Part shown: piece after piece, positions 36,031 through 44,737 of the stretch
Layout: every line of letters begins with the position of its first letter
How positions within the stretch are numbered: the stretch's first letter is position 1
Assembly: GCA_963757065.1 (NCBI GenBank)
Contig: CAVWQC010000008.1
Location: 124,001-188,000, forward strand
Length of the DNA: 64,000 nt
Direction: 5' to 3'
DNA from: PNON01 sp963757065
GTDB taxonomy: Bacteria > Chloroflexota > Anaerolineae > Anaerolineales > Anaerolineaceae
The notes under the pieces: generated by a model
The model's database searches: none
The model's input: the letters and a program-made list of their open reading frames with translations, nothing else
Told to the model about the DNA's origin: nothing
Made by a program: the position numbers and the translations under genes

Positions 36031-37179
36031 TTAAATCGTTCCCGACAGAAGAGCTAATACAACCCCACCAGCAACAACACTTGCCAATTGGCCTGCAGCG
36101 TTCGCACCCATGGCATGCATAAGAATAAAGTTTTCAAAATCATATTCAGCTGCAAAACGTTGAACAATTCGGGCTGACATTGGGAAAGCAGAAATTCCAG
36201 CAGCGCCGATCAGGGGGTTGAATTTTTTATTGGATAAAACATACATGAGTTTACCCATGAGTATTCCACCTGCGGTATCCAGGACAAACGCAATAAGGCC
36301 CAGAACAAGTATGGCAAGAGTGGATGCCTTTAGGAAAGTATCGCCATTCATCGTGCTGCCAATCGTTATCCCCAGGAAAAGAGTAACTAGGTTGGAGAGT
36401 TCATTCTGGGCGGCATTACTCAATCTGTCGACAACACCTGCTTCTCGAACCAGATTGCCAAACATTAAGGCCGCAATCAATGGGGAAGCTTTTGGAGCAA
36501 TTAATGAGACAACAATTGTGATAATAATTGGGAACAGAATCCTTACTATCCGTGGTACCGGGATCTTTGTATAGGGCATCCGAACTGTTCGTTCTTTCAT
36601 GGATGTCATTGCCCGCATAACAGGAGGTTGGATGATCGGAACCAGAGACATATAGCTGTAAGCCACTACTGTAATCGGTCCAAGGAGGTGGGGAGCCAGT
36701 TTGGACGATACATAAATTGCTGTAGGTCCATCAATGGCACCGATTATTCCTATCGAAGCAGCTTCTTTAAGGGTAAAACTAAATATTGATGGAAGTGTAG
36801 CGCTCAAGACCAGACATAACATTAGTGTTCCAAAAATCCCAAATTGTCCGGCAGCACCGAGTAATGCCATCTTTGGATCCTCAAGAAGAGGGCCAAAATC
36901 AGTCATGGCTCCGATTGCGATAAACACGAATAATGGGAACAATTCAGTCGTGATACCAGCTTTATACAGAATACCGAGCATACCGTCTGGTCCAGTGATG
37001 CCAGTAAGGGGTAGGTTGGTTAGTATAGCCCCAAAACCGATCGGCAGAAGCAATACTGGTTCATAGTCCTTGGCAATTGCCAGGTAGATCAAGACTCCGC
37101 CAATGATCATCATGACAATATTCTGCCATGTTAACTGTAATGGAGCCTGAATGATTACAAGCAGATTAGAAAAATCCAT
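36031..37179 (-). CDS. Na+-translocating decarboxylase, beta subunit
   Basis: A 382-residue integral membrane protein with about nine to ten helices, of the OadB/GcdB/MmdB family that couples decarboxylation of a carboxy-biotin to export of Na+. Key signatures are PLIGFGAILTNLPLTG at the start, GAIDGPTAIYVSS with the Na+-site Asp (about residue 160), and SNKKFNPLIGAAGISAFPMSARIVQ near the end. The gene lies 9 bases after the biotin carrier gene. Together with the gamma subunit and the carboxyltransferase this forms a complete set except a separate biotin carboxylase, as in true decarboxylase pumps. Confidence 0.92.
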   Translation of the reverse strand: MDFSNLLVIIQAPLQLTWQNIVMMIIGGVLIYLAIAKDYEPVLLLPIGFGAILTNLPLTGITGPDGMLGILYKAGITTELFPLFVFIAIGAMTDFGPLLEDPKMALLGAAGQFGIFGTLMLCLVLSATLPSIFSFTLKEAASIGIIGAIDGPTAIYVSSKLAPHLLGPITVVAYSYMSLVPIIQPPVMRAMTSMKERTVRMPYTKIPVPRIVRILFPIIITIVVSLIAPKASPLIAALMFGNLVREAGVVDRLSNAAQNELSNLVTLFLGITIGSTMNGDTFLKASTLAILVLGLIAFVLDTAGGILMGKLMYVLSNKKFNPLIGAAGISAFPMSARIVQRFAAEYDFENFILMHAMGANAAGQLASVVAGGVVLALLSGTI

Positions 37180-37188
37180 AACTCAGCC

Positions 37189-37632
37189 TCACTCAAAGGA
37201 TACAAGAACATCGTTATATGCTACTCTTTGTCCATCAACTACATGGATCTCTTTGATGACCCCATCAAAAGGGGAGCGGATAGCATTTTTCATTTTCATG
37301 GCTTCGAGGGAAAGCAGATTCTCTCCCCGTTTAATACTGTCCCCGACTTTTGCAGTGATCAAAACAATAGTCCCGGGCATAGGTGCGTTTACAAATTTGC
37401 CAGATTCCCCTGCCGGTTGTGGTTTCGGAGTTGGGGCGATAGAACGTTTAGCGACAGGTGCAGATGATACGGCCTGAACATTCTGAACCGGTTGGGCTTC
37501 AACGACCTCTGGCAGTTCCATTTCCACCAAATAGGATTTTCCGTTGACTTCCACCTGGACAGGGGATGCGTTGAGGTCACCTACCTTCACCGCATAAGAT
37601 TTATTATTGACAGTGATAGTTACTTCTTTCAT
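37189..37632 (-). CDS. Biotin carboxyl carrier protein
   Basis: Carrier that swings CO2 between the carboxyltransferase and the membrane pump. From ATG 37632 it has 147 residues. The start was chosen because AGGAG lies 9 bases upstream and MKEVTITVNNKSY is a natural start; an upstream ATG in the same frame would add 22 residues unlike the family. The biotinyl-Lys is in LLSLEAMKMKNAIRSP near residue 113. A Pro/Ala/Val-rich linker (about 45-75) joins a short N-terminal domain to the biotin domain. It is adjacent to the gamma and beta subunits. Confidence 0.92.
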   Translation of the reverse strand: MKEVTITVNNKSYAVKVGDLNASPVQVEVNGKSYLVEMELPEVVEAQPVQNVQAVSSAPVAKRSIAPTPKPQPAGESGKFVNAPMPGTIVLITAKVGDSIKRGENLLSLEAMKMKNAIRSPFDGVIKEIHVVDGQRVAYNDVLVSFE

Positions 37633-37634
37633 AC

Positions 37635-37991
37635 TTAACCACTCCTCTTCATATTTACTCCGGTGCCCTGTTTCGCTTTCAAACTGTTGGAAACCCACCA
37701 GGAACCTTTGCCCGATTCCAACGAAACACCCAGGGTGGAAAATGTCTTTGATTTCATGTATGCAATAGCCGCAGCAATCACAGCTATGACTTCCGAATCG
37801 TCTTCAACTTCACTCGTACTGACTTCCACAATGGAAGCTGCTTCTACTATTTCCTGGGCATCGCCAGTTTCGGGTTTCTCTCTAAATATCCTTTTCAGGA
37901 CCAACATTACCAAAATAAAGATTCCCAGTGCTGTAAATGTGACTAACAGACCCAGTAGTGTTATTTCTAAACCTTGAACGATAGGGTTCAA
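37635..37991 (-). CDS. Na+-decarboxylase gamma-like subunit (OadG family)
   Basis: A 118-residue protein with one N-terminal membrane helix (LEITLLGLLVTFTALGIFILVML, split for length; residues 8-30) and a hydrophilic acidic tail. This is the pattern of OadG, which assembles the decarboxylase complex. The tail contains EVIAVIAAAIAYMKSK. The start is TTG at 37991 with GGAGGTC upstream. It lies 2 bases before the biotin carrier gene. Confidence 0.82.
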   Translation of the reverse strand: MNPIVQGLEITLLGLLVTFTALGIFILVMLVLKRIFREKPETGDAQEIVEAASIVEVSTSEVEDDSEVIAVIAAAIAYMKSKTFSTLGVSLESGKGSWWVSNSLKAKQGTGVNMKRSG

Positions 37992-38035
37992 ATTTCGACC
38001 TCCTGAATATCAGCTTATTTTCTTGGTTTCACTCT

Positions 38036-39592
38036 CTAAAGTGGTATGTTTCCGTGTTTTTTCGAAGGAAGGGAAGTCTGTTTATCCTTCAACAATTCCA
38101 ACGCGGCAATAAGTCTGGGGCGGGTCTCAGAGGGGATAAGAATGTCATCTATGTGACCGGCGGCAGCTGCAGCATAAGGATTGGAGAATTTGTCCTTATA
38201 TTCCTGGATCAAGCGTGCACGCTCTTCACCTGGATTTGCACTTTCTTTTAACTGCTTGCGATAAAGAATGTTTACCGCCCCTTCAGCGCCCATAACAGCG
38301 ATTTCAGCAGAAGGCCAGGCAAAAACAAGGTCCGCACGAAGATATTTGCTGCCCATGACGATCATTGCGCCACCGTAGCCTTTGCGGGTGATCACAGTGA
38401 GTTTTGGAACTGTCGCTTCGGAATAAGCATACAAGATCTTGGCACCGTGGCGAATGATCCCGCCATGTTCCTGTGATACACCAGGGAGGAATCCGGGGGA
38501 ATCGGAGAATGTGATGATGGGTAGGTTGAACGCATCGCAAAAACGAACAAAGCGGGCAATTTTATCGGAAGCATCAATATCAATTGACCCGGCCATTACC
38601 GCAGGGTTTTGTCCAACCACGCCTACTGGTTGACCATGTAGACGGGCAAAACCGGTTATGGCATTTTGGGCAAAATTGGCGGAAATCTCAAAATAACTTT
38701 CCAGATCAAATATACGGTTCACAACATCACGCATATCATAGGATGAAGATGGATCGGATGGAACAATGGTATCCAGACTTTTATCCATGCGCCAGGGATC
38801 GTCCGTAGGGATTGTGGAAGGACCTGATTCTGTATTATTCGAAGGTATATAAGAAAGAATCTTCCGAATAATTGCGAAAGCATCCGCTTCGCTTTCGGCA
38901 GCATAATGGGCTACGCCACTTGTGGAAGAATGTGTTGTAGCTCCGCCAAGAACTTCTTCATCAACTTCTTCACCGGTTACTGCTTTAATAACCTGGGGTC
39001 CGGTAATATACATATTGCCCATGTTTTTAACCATGACAATAAAATCCTGGATGGCTGGTGAATAAACAGCTCCACCGGCACATGGGCCCATGATCACACT
39101 AATTTGGGGAATAACGCCTGATGCTTGAACGTTGCGATAGAAAACTTCACCGTAAGCTTCCAGGCTCCAAATGCCTTCTTGAATGCGGGCTCCGCCGCCA
39201 TCATTGATACCAATAACAGGTACCCCGGATTGCATGGCGAGGTCCATCACTTTGGAAATTTTCTTCCCGGCTACTTCTCCAAAGGAACCACCAATGATCG
39301 TAAAATCTTGTGCATATACACAAACTCGACGACCATCGATCTTGGCAAAACCAGCCACGACACCATCACCCGGATTTCGGTCTGCGTCCAACCCGAAATC
39401 TGTATGGCGATGAAGCATGAAACCTTCCAACTCTACAAAAGTGCCTTCATCAACTAAATTGGCAATTCTTTCTCGAGCCGTTAATTTTCCTTTTGCGTGC
39501 TGGGCTTCTACACGTTTTGCGCCTCCACCCTGTTGGGCAGCTTTACGCTTCTCTTTGAGTTGGTCTATAAAATTTTCTACCTTAGACTCCAT
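38036..39592 (-). CDS. Acyl-CoA carboxyltransferase alpha subunit (MmdA/PccB type)
   Basis: A 518-residue carboxyltransferase of the methylmalonyl-CoA decarboxylase/propionyl-CoA carboxylase family. It moves CO2 from an acyl-CoA to the biotin carrier. The two crotonase-like halves show GGSFGEVAGKKISKVMD, GPCAGGAVYSPAIQDF and then GSIDIDASDKIARFVRFCDAFNL and GAMIVMGSKYL near 410. Start is the ATG at 39592, preceded by GGAGGAT; an upstream in-frame ATG would include the ribosome site itself. It leads the decarboxylase operon, and its promoter carries an operator-like palindrome. The acyl-CoA substrate (methylmalonyl, malonyl or glutaconyl) cannot be told for sure. Confidence 0.9.
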   Translation of the reverse strand: MESKVENFIDQLKEKRKAAQQGGGAKRVEAQHAKGKLTARERIANLVDEGTFVELEGFMLHRHTDFGLDADRNPGDGVVAGFAKIDGRRVCVYAQDFTIIGGSFGEVAGKKISKVMDLAMQSGVPVIGINDGGGARIQEGIWSLEAYGEVFYRNVQASGVIPQISVIMGPCAGGAVYSPAIQDFIVMVKNMGNMYITGPQVIKAVTGEEVDEEVLGGATTHSSTSGVAHYAAESEADAFAIIRKILSYIPSNNTESGPSTIPTDDPWRMDKSLDTIVPSDPSSSYDMRDVVNRIFDLESYFEISANFAQNAITGFARLHGQPVGVVGQNPAVMAGSIDIDASDKIARFVRFCDAFNLPIITFSDSPGFLPGVSQEHGGIIRHGAKILYAYSEATVPKLTVITRKGYGGAMIVMGSKYLRADLVFAWPSAEIAVMGAEGAVNILYRKQLKESANPGEERARLIQEYKDKFSNPYAAAAAGHIDDILIPSETRPRLIAALELLKDKQTSLPSKKHGNIPL

Positions 39593-39619
39593 ACAAGGAT
39601 CCTCCAAAACAATTGTGAT

Positions 39620-39649
39620 ATTATGAGTTTATTATTACTTGTCAGACAA
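39620..39649 (-). promoter_or_regulatory. Promoter with palindromic operator of the decarboxylase operon
   Basis: The palindrome TTGTCAGACAA lies at 39639-39649. Its minus-strand form starts with TTGTCT, which acts as a -35 box with an 18-base spacer to CATAAT (39620-39625). The repressor site therefore overlaps the promoter. A second related sequence TTTGTCACAAA lies at 39682-39692. The palindrome fits the FadR-type GntR consensus (GTM-N-KAC). The same 11-mer occurs at 43752-43762. Confidence 0.65.
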
Positions 39650-39700
39650 CGCAAGTGATACATTTCAATAAGACAGCAAAATTTGTCACAAAAAATAATA

Positions 39701-39731
39701 AAAATGTGCCGAAGTATAATCGGCACATTTT
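39701..39731 (-). terminator. Terminator of the molybdenum hydroxylase genes
   Basis: A 12-bp stem AAAATGTGCCGA/TCGGCACATTTT, followed on the minus strand by a T-rich tract (ATTATTTTTT), just after the hydroxylase large-subunit stop codon. It separates the hydroxylase from the decarboxylase operon. Confidence 0.85.
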
Positions 39732-39741
39732 TGTGTTACAC

Positions 39742-42099
39742 CTAAGAGACTTTTCCGTCTTCGAGCATCGCCAGATAGATTTTTTCTGCACTCAGAGGAG
39801 GGTTTGGTACCCTGACACCGACGGCATCATAAATAGCGTTTGCCAAAACACCGATTGTCGGGGTCATTGGATGTTCTCCAATTCCGCGAGCGCCCCATGG
39901 ACCATCGTCTTGGGCTGTTTCAGCGAATAAGGCAATATTCTCTTTGGGTATGTCTGAAGTCGTAGCAATGCGGTAATCTACAAAGCTGGGGTTCTTCATC
40001 ACGCCATTGACCAGTTTCATCTCTTCAAAAATTGCTGAACTCATACCCTGGATGAAACCACCTTCGATCTGACATCTTACCAGGTCAGGATTGATCGCTT
40101 TACCCACGTCAAAAGCACTGACAGCTTTGAGTATTTCGATCTTTCCGGTTTCTGTATCTATCTCAAGATCAATTCCCTGGCAGCCGGTTGTATAGTGAAC
40201 GACTGCGCGTGGTCCCTGGCCGGTTTCTTTATCCAAATTTGTGACATAGGAGGGCATGAAAGTGCCGCGGCCTAATACTGGACCACCAATCCAACCCTGA
40301 TCTCCAGAGCGTGGAATACCATAGACTACGATATTCTTAAGGGAAATGGATTCTTCTGATTTGAGAGAAACAACATAACCATTTTTTATATCCAGATTGG
40401 CCGGGTTTTCTCCCCAGGCTTCTGCCACCATTTCGAGAATATTCTTTCGTGCATCCTCTGCAGCACGGCGGACTGCATTCCCCATGCTCCAGGTGAGCCG
40501 GCTGGCTACTGTCTGCCATTCGTATGGGCTGTATCGGGTATCAACTGGACCTTCGATCTTAACCATTTCGTAAGCGACGCCCAAGGCTTCAGCTGCGATC
40601 TGCGCCATGACAGTAAAGGTGCCCTGGCCGATTTCCTGTCCACCGACCGAAACCGTAACAGAAGCATCTTCATTCAAACGTACTTCGGCAGATGATCCCG
40701 CATTGGGGGGCATTGATGGGGCTTTCCAGACAATGCCGATTCCTTTACCGCGTTTCTTGTTTGGAGCGCTGGGGGGTTCTTCCTTACCCCACTTCAGCTC
40801 TTTGGCAACTTTATCGATACACTCCTGAATACCTACCGGATGCATCTTCATACCGGTAACGTTGAAATCGCCGCCCTGGATGGCATTAAGTTTAAGGAAC
40901 TCTACTTTATCCATGCCGATCTTCTCGGCGAGCATATCCATGGTTTGGATAATGCCAGCATGAAGTTCAGACATGCCGAATCCACGATATGCACCACCGA
41001 TGGGATGATTGGTATAAACGCATAATGCATCGGTAGTGATATTTGGAATATCAAATGGACCGGAAGAATTGTAACCACCAGCACGCGTGATATTTACACC
41101 GTATTCAGTCGAAGCACCACCGTCCCAGTATTGCTTGTTTTCCATAGCCAGTACATTACCCTTGGCATCACAACCGATCTTCAGGTGAATGATCAAGCCC
41201 TGGCGGACGAAGTTGGTAAAGAATTCTTCTTCACGGGTCAGGCGAACTTTTACTGGTTTCCCATTTGCTCTCGAAGCAAGGGCGACCGCGACGTTTTCCA
41301 TGGTAACCCCGGCTTTGCAGCCGAATCCACCGCCCACATATCCGGCGATTACTCGAATTTTGCTTTCTGATACTCCCAAAGCTTTTGCAAATGATGAACG
41401 CTGTGAGAAGGGAGATTGGGAGGATGCCCAAACTGTGACATCTCCATCAGGTTCCACCTGTGCAATTGCAATATGCGGCTCGATGGGAACATGCTGCACG
41501 TGTGGGATCCGGAATTTCTTTTCAATAATGGCAGTACATTTTTTGAAAGCCGCCTCAGAATCACCTTTTCGAATTTTAAAATGGTTGGCGATGTTTGTTC
41601 CTGGTTCCGGGAAGATAAAATTCGGGCATTCGTAATTTCCCAAATCCGGGTGTATAAGAGGAGCTTCTTTTGATGCGCCATATTCAGCATCAAAAACTGC
41701 TGGAAGTGGTTCGATATCCACTTCGATCAGGTCAAGTGCTTTTTCTGCAATTTCTTCGGAAATGGCAGCAACTGCTGCAATTCCTTCACCAATAAAACGG
41801 ACACGATCAATTGCAAAGATGGTTTTATCTTTTAAATATAAACCTACCAAGTTTGGAAAATCATGACCAGTAACAACGACTTTCACCCCAGGCAGAGCTT
41901 TGGCTTTGGACACATCAATTCGCTTAATGATGCCGTGTGCGACTGTGCTGCGCTTTACTCGACCAAAAAGCATTGAATTGCCAAACGGTAAATCATCGGT
42001 ATACTGAGCGCTGCCGGTTACTTTTTCTAGCACATCCAGACGAGGAACACTCTTCCCAACTGGATTCATGGTTCCGATATTCTTTTCAGTTATAGACAT
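39742..42099 (-). CDS. Xanthine dehydrogenase-family molybdopterin-binding subunit
   Basis: Large catalytic subunit (785 residues) of a molybdenum hydroxylase. The N-terminal aldehyde oxidase/XDH a/b hammerhead domain and two Mo-pterin binding domains are present: YVGGGFGCKAG, GGAYRGFGMSELHAGI, GGQEIGQGTFTVMAQIA and the C-terminal catalytic Glu in WGARGIGEHPM. The YRGFG loop instead of AYxCSFR argues against CO dehydrogenase. The substrate is probably a purine, nicotinate-like or other heteroaromatic ring; this is inference. It is the last gene of a FAD-FeS-Mo operon (M-S-L order). Confidence 0.9.
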   Translation of the reverse strand: MSITEKNIGTMNPVGKSVPRLDVLEKVTGSAQYTDDLPFGNSMLFGRVKRSTVAHGIIKRIDVSKAKALPGVKVVVTGHDFPNLVGLYLKDKTIFAIDRVRFIGEGIAAVAAISEEIAEKALDLIEVDIEPLPAVFDAEYGASKEAPLIHPDLGNYECPNFIFPEPGTNIANHFKIRKGDSEAAFKKCTAIIEKKFRIPHVQHVPIEPHIAIAQVEPDGDVTVWASSQSPFSQRSSFAKALGVSESKIRVIAGYVGGGFGCKAGVTMENVAVALASRANGKPVKVRLTREEEFFTNFVRQGLIIHLKIGCDAKGNVLAMENKQYWDGGASTEYGVNITRAGGYNSSGPFDIPNITTDALCVYTNHPIGGAYRGFGMSELHAGIIQTMDMLAEKIGMDKVEFLKLNAIQGGDFNVTGMKMHPVGIQECIDKVAKELKWGKEEPPSAPNKKRGKGIGIVWKAPSMPPNAGSSAEVRLNEDASVTVSVGGQEIGQGTFTVMAQIAAEALGVAYEMVKIEGPVDTRYSPYEWQTVASRLTWSMGNAVRRAAEDARKNILEMVAEAWGENPANLDIKNGYVVSLKSEESISLKNIVVYGIPRSGDQGWIGGPVLGRGTFMPSYVTNLDKETGQGPRAVVHYTTGCQGIDLEIDTETGKIEILKAVSAFDVGKAINPDLVRCQIEGGFIQGMSSAIFEEMKLVNGVMKNPSFVDYRIATTSDIPKENIALFAETAQDDGPWGARGIGEHPMTPTIGVLANAIYDAVGVRVPNPPLSAEKIYLAMLEDGKVS

Positions 42100-42133
42100 A
42101 TGCAGTCTCCTGTTCTTTTTTCGGAATTGGGCA

Positions 42134-42601
42134 TTACGACAATCCAGCGGCTGCTTGTACAGATTTAATGATCCGGGAATATCCGGTGCAGCGGCATAAA
42201 TTGCCTACAAGTGCCTCAACCACATCCTGTTCAGAAGGGTGAGGGTTTCGATTTAGTAGTGCCCGAGCGGAAATGAGCATGCCTGGTGTACAAAAACCAC
42301 ATTGTACTCCACCTTTTTCGATGATCATTTGTTGGACGACATCCAGTTGACCATCTTTTGCCAATCCTTCGATGGTGGTTATTTCCTGACCGTCTGCTTC
42401 AACCGCCAGAACCATGCAGCTATTTACAGGTTCGCCATTCATGAGTACAGTACAAGCTCCGCATTCTCCTGCAGAGCAGCCATTTTTTGTACCGGTAAGG
42501 GAAAGGCTTTCCCGCAGCATCATCATTAATGTCATATTGGACGGCACGTTGACCAATTCTTGAGACCCATTTACCTTTACAGTAATCTGGTGAAATCCCA
42601 T
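42134..42601 (-). CDS. (2Fe-2S)-binding subunit of molybdenum hydroxylase
   Basis: A 155-residue iron-sulfur subunit with two [2Fe-2S] clusters. The plant-type cluster has CSAGECGACTVLMNGEPV plus NSC near 40-65; the second cluster has VQCGFCTPGML and GNLCRCTGYSRI near 100-145. It carries electrons from the Mo site to FAD. GGAGGT lies upstream of the ATG. It lies 34 bases before the large subunit and 37 bases after the FAD subunit. Confidence 0.95.
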   Translation of the reverse strand: MGFHQITVKVNGSQELVNVPSNMTLMMMLRESLSLTGTKNGCSAGECGACTVLMNGEPVNSCMVLAVEADGQEITTIEGLAKDGQLDVVQQMIIEKGGVQCGFCTPGMLISARALLNRNPHPSEQDVVEALVGNLCRCTGYSRIIKSVQAAAGLS

Positions 42602-42638
42602 TTTTCTACCTCCATTTAATTCAAAACATGCGCCGCAA

Positions 42639-43532
42639 TTATGCTGCTAATTTCTGCAGAACAGTTGTAACGGCACGCTTGACAAGATTACGAACCATGT
42701 GCTTTCGATATTGAGCACTTCCACGAACATCATCGATTGGAGTTACACCATCCATAGCTGCCTGTGCGGCCTCAGAGATGGTTTCAGGTGAAATAACTTT
42801 ACTTGAAAGAATCTCTTCTGCCTGCTTGGGTACAAATGGAACTGGTGCAACTGATGCAATAGCCATCCGGAATTTGTAACCAGATTTTGAAACCGGATCT
42901 TTATATCCGAGAACGGATACTCCGACTATCGAAAGATCGCTTAATCGGTTCCGGCCTAATTTTATATATTGTCCAGCATGTCCTTTGGGAGGTACAGGAA
43001 GGGTGATCGAAAGAACAATATCACCCGGGACTAATTTATTTTTACCAGGACCGGTAAAGAAATCTTTCAGGGGTATAACTTTATGCCCATTTACACCGTG
43101 GACATTGAGGATGCCTTCATATGCAATGCATGCCCCGATGGTATCTCCAGCCGGTGAGGCGTTGCAAATATTGCCAATAATTGTGGCGCGGGATCTAAGC
43201 TGATAGCTGGCTACAGATTTTGATGCTTCAACGAGTAAGGGATAATATTTTACTGCGTCAGGATAAGCTTCAACCTTGTTCATTGGAATTGCAGCACCGA
43301 TCGTCAGTCCATCTTTTGGATCGAACTTAAGGACTTTTGTGCCTTCAAGGTTTTTGATATCCACCATGTACTTAGGTGTAAAGAACCCATCTCTCATTCT
43401 TACAAAACAGTCAGTTCCGCCGGAGAATGGACGGGCTTGTGTGGCATTTTTTGCGAGAAATTGACTCGCTTCTACCAGATCATTTGGTTTGATGTAGTCA
43501 AACTCAGGTAATCCTGGATGCGCTGATGTCAT
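42639..43532 (-). CDS. FAD-binding subunit of molybdenum hydroxylase
   Basis: A 297-residue medium subunit of the XDH family. It has the FAD pyrophosphate loop ARPFSGGTDCFVRMRDG and a second contact region RSRATIIGNICNASPAGDT, followed by the C-terminal CO-dehydrogenase flavoprotein domain. The ATG at 43532 is used because GAGAGG lies 11 bases upstream; a GTG at 43541 is only 2-3 bases from it. It is the first gene of the operon, 267 bases from the divergent DUF2877 gene and its operator. Confidence 0.9.
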   Translation of the reverse strand: MTSAHPGLPEFDYIKPNDLVEASQFLAKNATQARPFSGGTDCFVRMRDGFFTPKYMVDIKNLEGTKVLKFDPKDGLTIGAAIPMNKVEAYPDAVKYYPLLVEASKSVASYQLRSRATIIGNICNASPAGDTIGACIAYEGILNVHGVNGHKVIPLKDFFTGPGKNKLVPGDIVLSITLPVPPKGHAGQYIKLGRNRLSDLSIVGVSVLGYKDPVSKSGYKFRMAIASVAPVPFVPKQAEEILSSKVISPETISEAAQAAMDGVTPIDDVRGSAQYRKHMVRNLVKRAVTTVLQKLAA

Positions 43533-43751
43533 ATTTTTCACATCCTCTCTTTGATTGGAAAATTTTTGATGATTATTAATATAATCCGAAATATTTAGTA
43601 AAACAGTATTTTAGTTATCTTCTGAGGGGGAAATTTAACTATAGCTTCTCTTAAATACCTGCCTTTCTCAATCAATGGATTTGGAATTTCGAGAGAAAAC
43701 CATTGTAACACTATTATTATCCATCCAAAAACGTAAATTTCAAGCTAGAAA

Positions 43752-43762
43752 TTGTCAGACAA
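43752..43762. promoter_or_regulatory. Second copy of the TTGTCAGACAA operator
   Basis: Same 11-mer as in the decarboxylase promoter. TTGTCA is repeated at 43752, 43774 and 43784, at spacings of 22 and 10 bases, close to whole helical turns, which suggests cooperative binding. It lies between the hydroxylase operon and the divergent DUF2877 gene; with a TSS near 43804 the palindrome is centred about 47 bases upstream. Confidence 0.55.
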
Positions 43763-43791
43763 ACTGCGGATATTTGTCACTTATTGTCAGA

Positions 43792-43797
43792 TATAAT
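43792..43797 (+). promoter_or_regulatory. -10 element close to the DUF2877 start codon
   Basis: A perfect TATAAT ends 1 base before the ATG at 43799 and 10 bases before the ATG at 43808. Transcription would start near 43804, which favours the second ATG and a leaderless message. The -35 region is not clear. Confidence 0.4.
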
Positions 43798-43798
43798 T

Positions 43799-44737
43799 AT
43801 GGTTGCCATGGAAAACGAAATTCTCAATACACATGAATTCTCCTCGACAGGTGTGGGGTTACAGGCATTTCAGTCTATGAATAACCAACTTATCTGGGAG
43901 GTGTGGGGAAATACATCGAAGGGTATTTTCCTTAAGGGTAAACCAAACGGGTTGATTTTCTTATCAAACGAGAAATTTCGAGGTCCGCTTACCATAAATT
44001 TTCCCGCATCTGTTAGTGATTATTTTGATAGGGTTGAGATCGGTTCAATAGTCAACTATCAGCCCGATAATGGATTATTTCTTAAACTAATAAATGTAAA
44101 GTTAATTGTCGATGATCAACATCCATGGGAGCCTGGACCATTTACCTCTAACCGGAAAGATTTGGGAATTTGGCATAACCTGGAGCTTCTTGGTGATTGG
44201 TTGAGATCAGCCACTCCGATCGGCTCTTATGCACACACCAGTGCATTAATAGGGCTGGGTATTGAACCGGGCGGTAATGAACAGGAACGCTTATTTCGAA
44301 TAATGAGGGAAATGTTTGAGGCACTCTCTGAAACAAAATCTCAGCAATTCCAGGTAGCAGCTCAGAATCTAATAGGACTGGGATCTGGTTTGACGCCATC
44401 AGGTGATGATTTCTTGAGTGGGATAGCTCTTGGAATTGTCCGGTTTTCCAAAATTCTACCGGTCCTATCAAAATACATACCCTGGTTCGAATCACTAATA
44501 CCCAAATTCGAAGAAAAGACGACACTCCTTTCATCTGAGTTATTCAAAGTAGCATTACTTGGCAGCGCAGATGAAAGGATCATTGGAGCATTCGATTCTG
44601 TCATGCGGAGAAATATTGTTAAAGATGAAGTAATTATTCCGATTTCCAACTGGGGTTCTTCATCTGGTTTTGATATGATGTCTGGTTTATATTTATTGAT
44701 GAAAGCGACCAAGCGTGAACAATACTATACCGAATGA
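43799..44737 (+). CDS. DUF2877 domain-containing protein (AllH-like)
   Basis: A protein of about 312 residues from the AllH/DUF2877 family. The signature GLGSGLTPSGDDFLSGIALG lies near residue 200. In enterobacteria AllH forms part of an oxamate carbamoyltransferase with FdrA (AllF/AllG) in allantoin use. No FdrA homologue is in the window. The start is uncertain: ATG at 43799, ATG at 43808 or TTG at 43784, none with a Shine-Dalgarno sequence; if TATAAT at 43792 is used, the second ATG is most likely. It overlaps the next gene by 23 bases. Its operator is shared with the hydroxylase and decarboxylase units. Confidence 0.8.
   Translation: MVAMENEILNTHEFSSTGVGLQAFQSMNNQLIWEVWGNTSKGIFLKGKPNGLIFLSNEKFRGPLTINFPASVSDYFDRVEIGSIVNYQPDNGLFLKLINVKLIVDDQHPWEPGPFTSNRKDLGIWHNLELLGDWLRSATPIGSYAHTSALIGLGIEPGGNEQERLFRIMREMFEALSETKSQQFQVAAQNLIGLGSGLTPSGDDFLSGIALGIVRFSKILPVLSKYIPWFESLIPKFEEKTTLLSSELFKVALLGSADERIIGAFDSVMRRNIVKDEVIIPISNWGSSSGFDMMSGLYLLMKATKREQYYTE

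Noticed and set aside
39742..43532. Aerobic CO dehydrogenase (CoxLMS)
   Set aside because: The large subunit has YRGFG rather than the AYxCSFR active-site loop.
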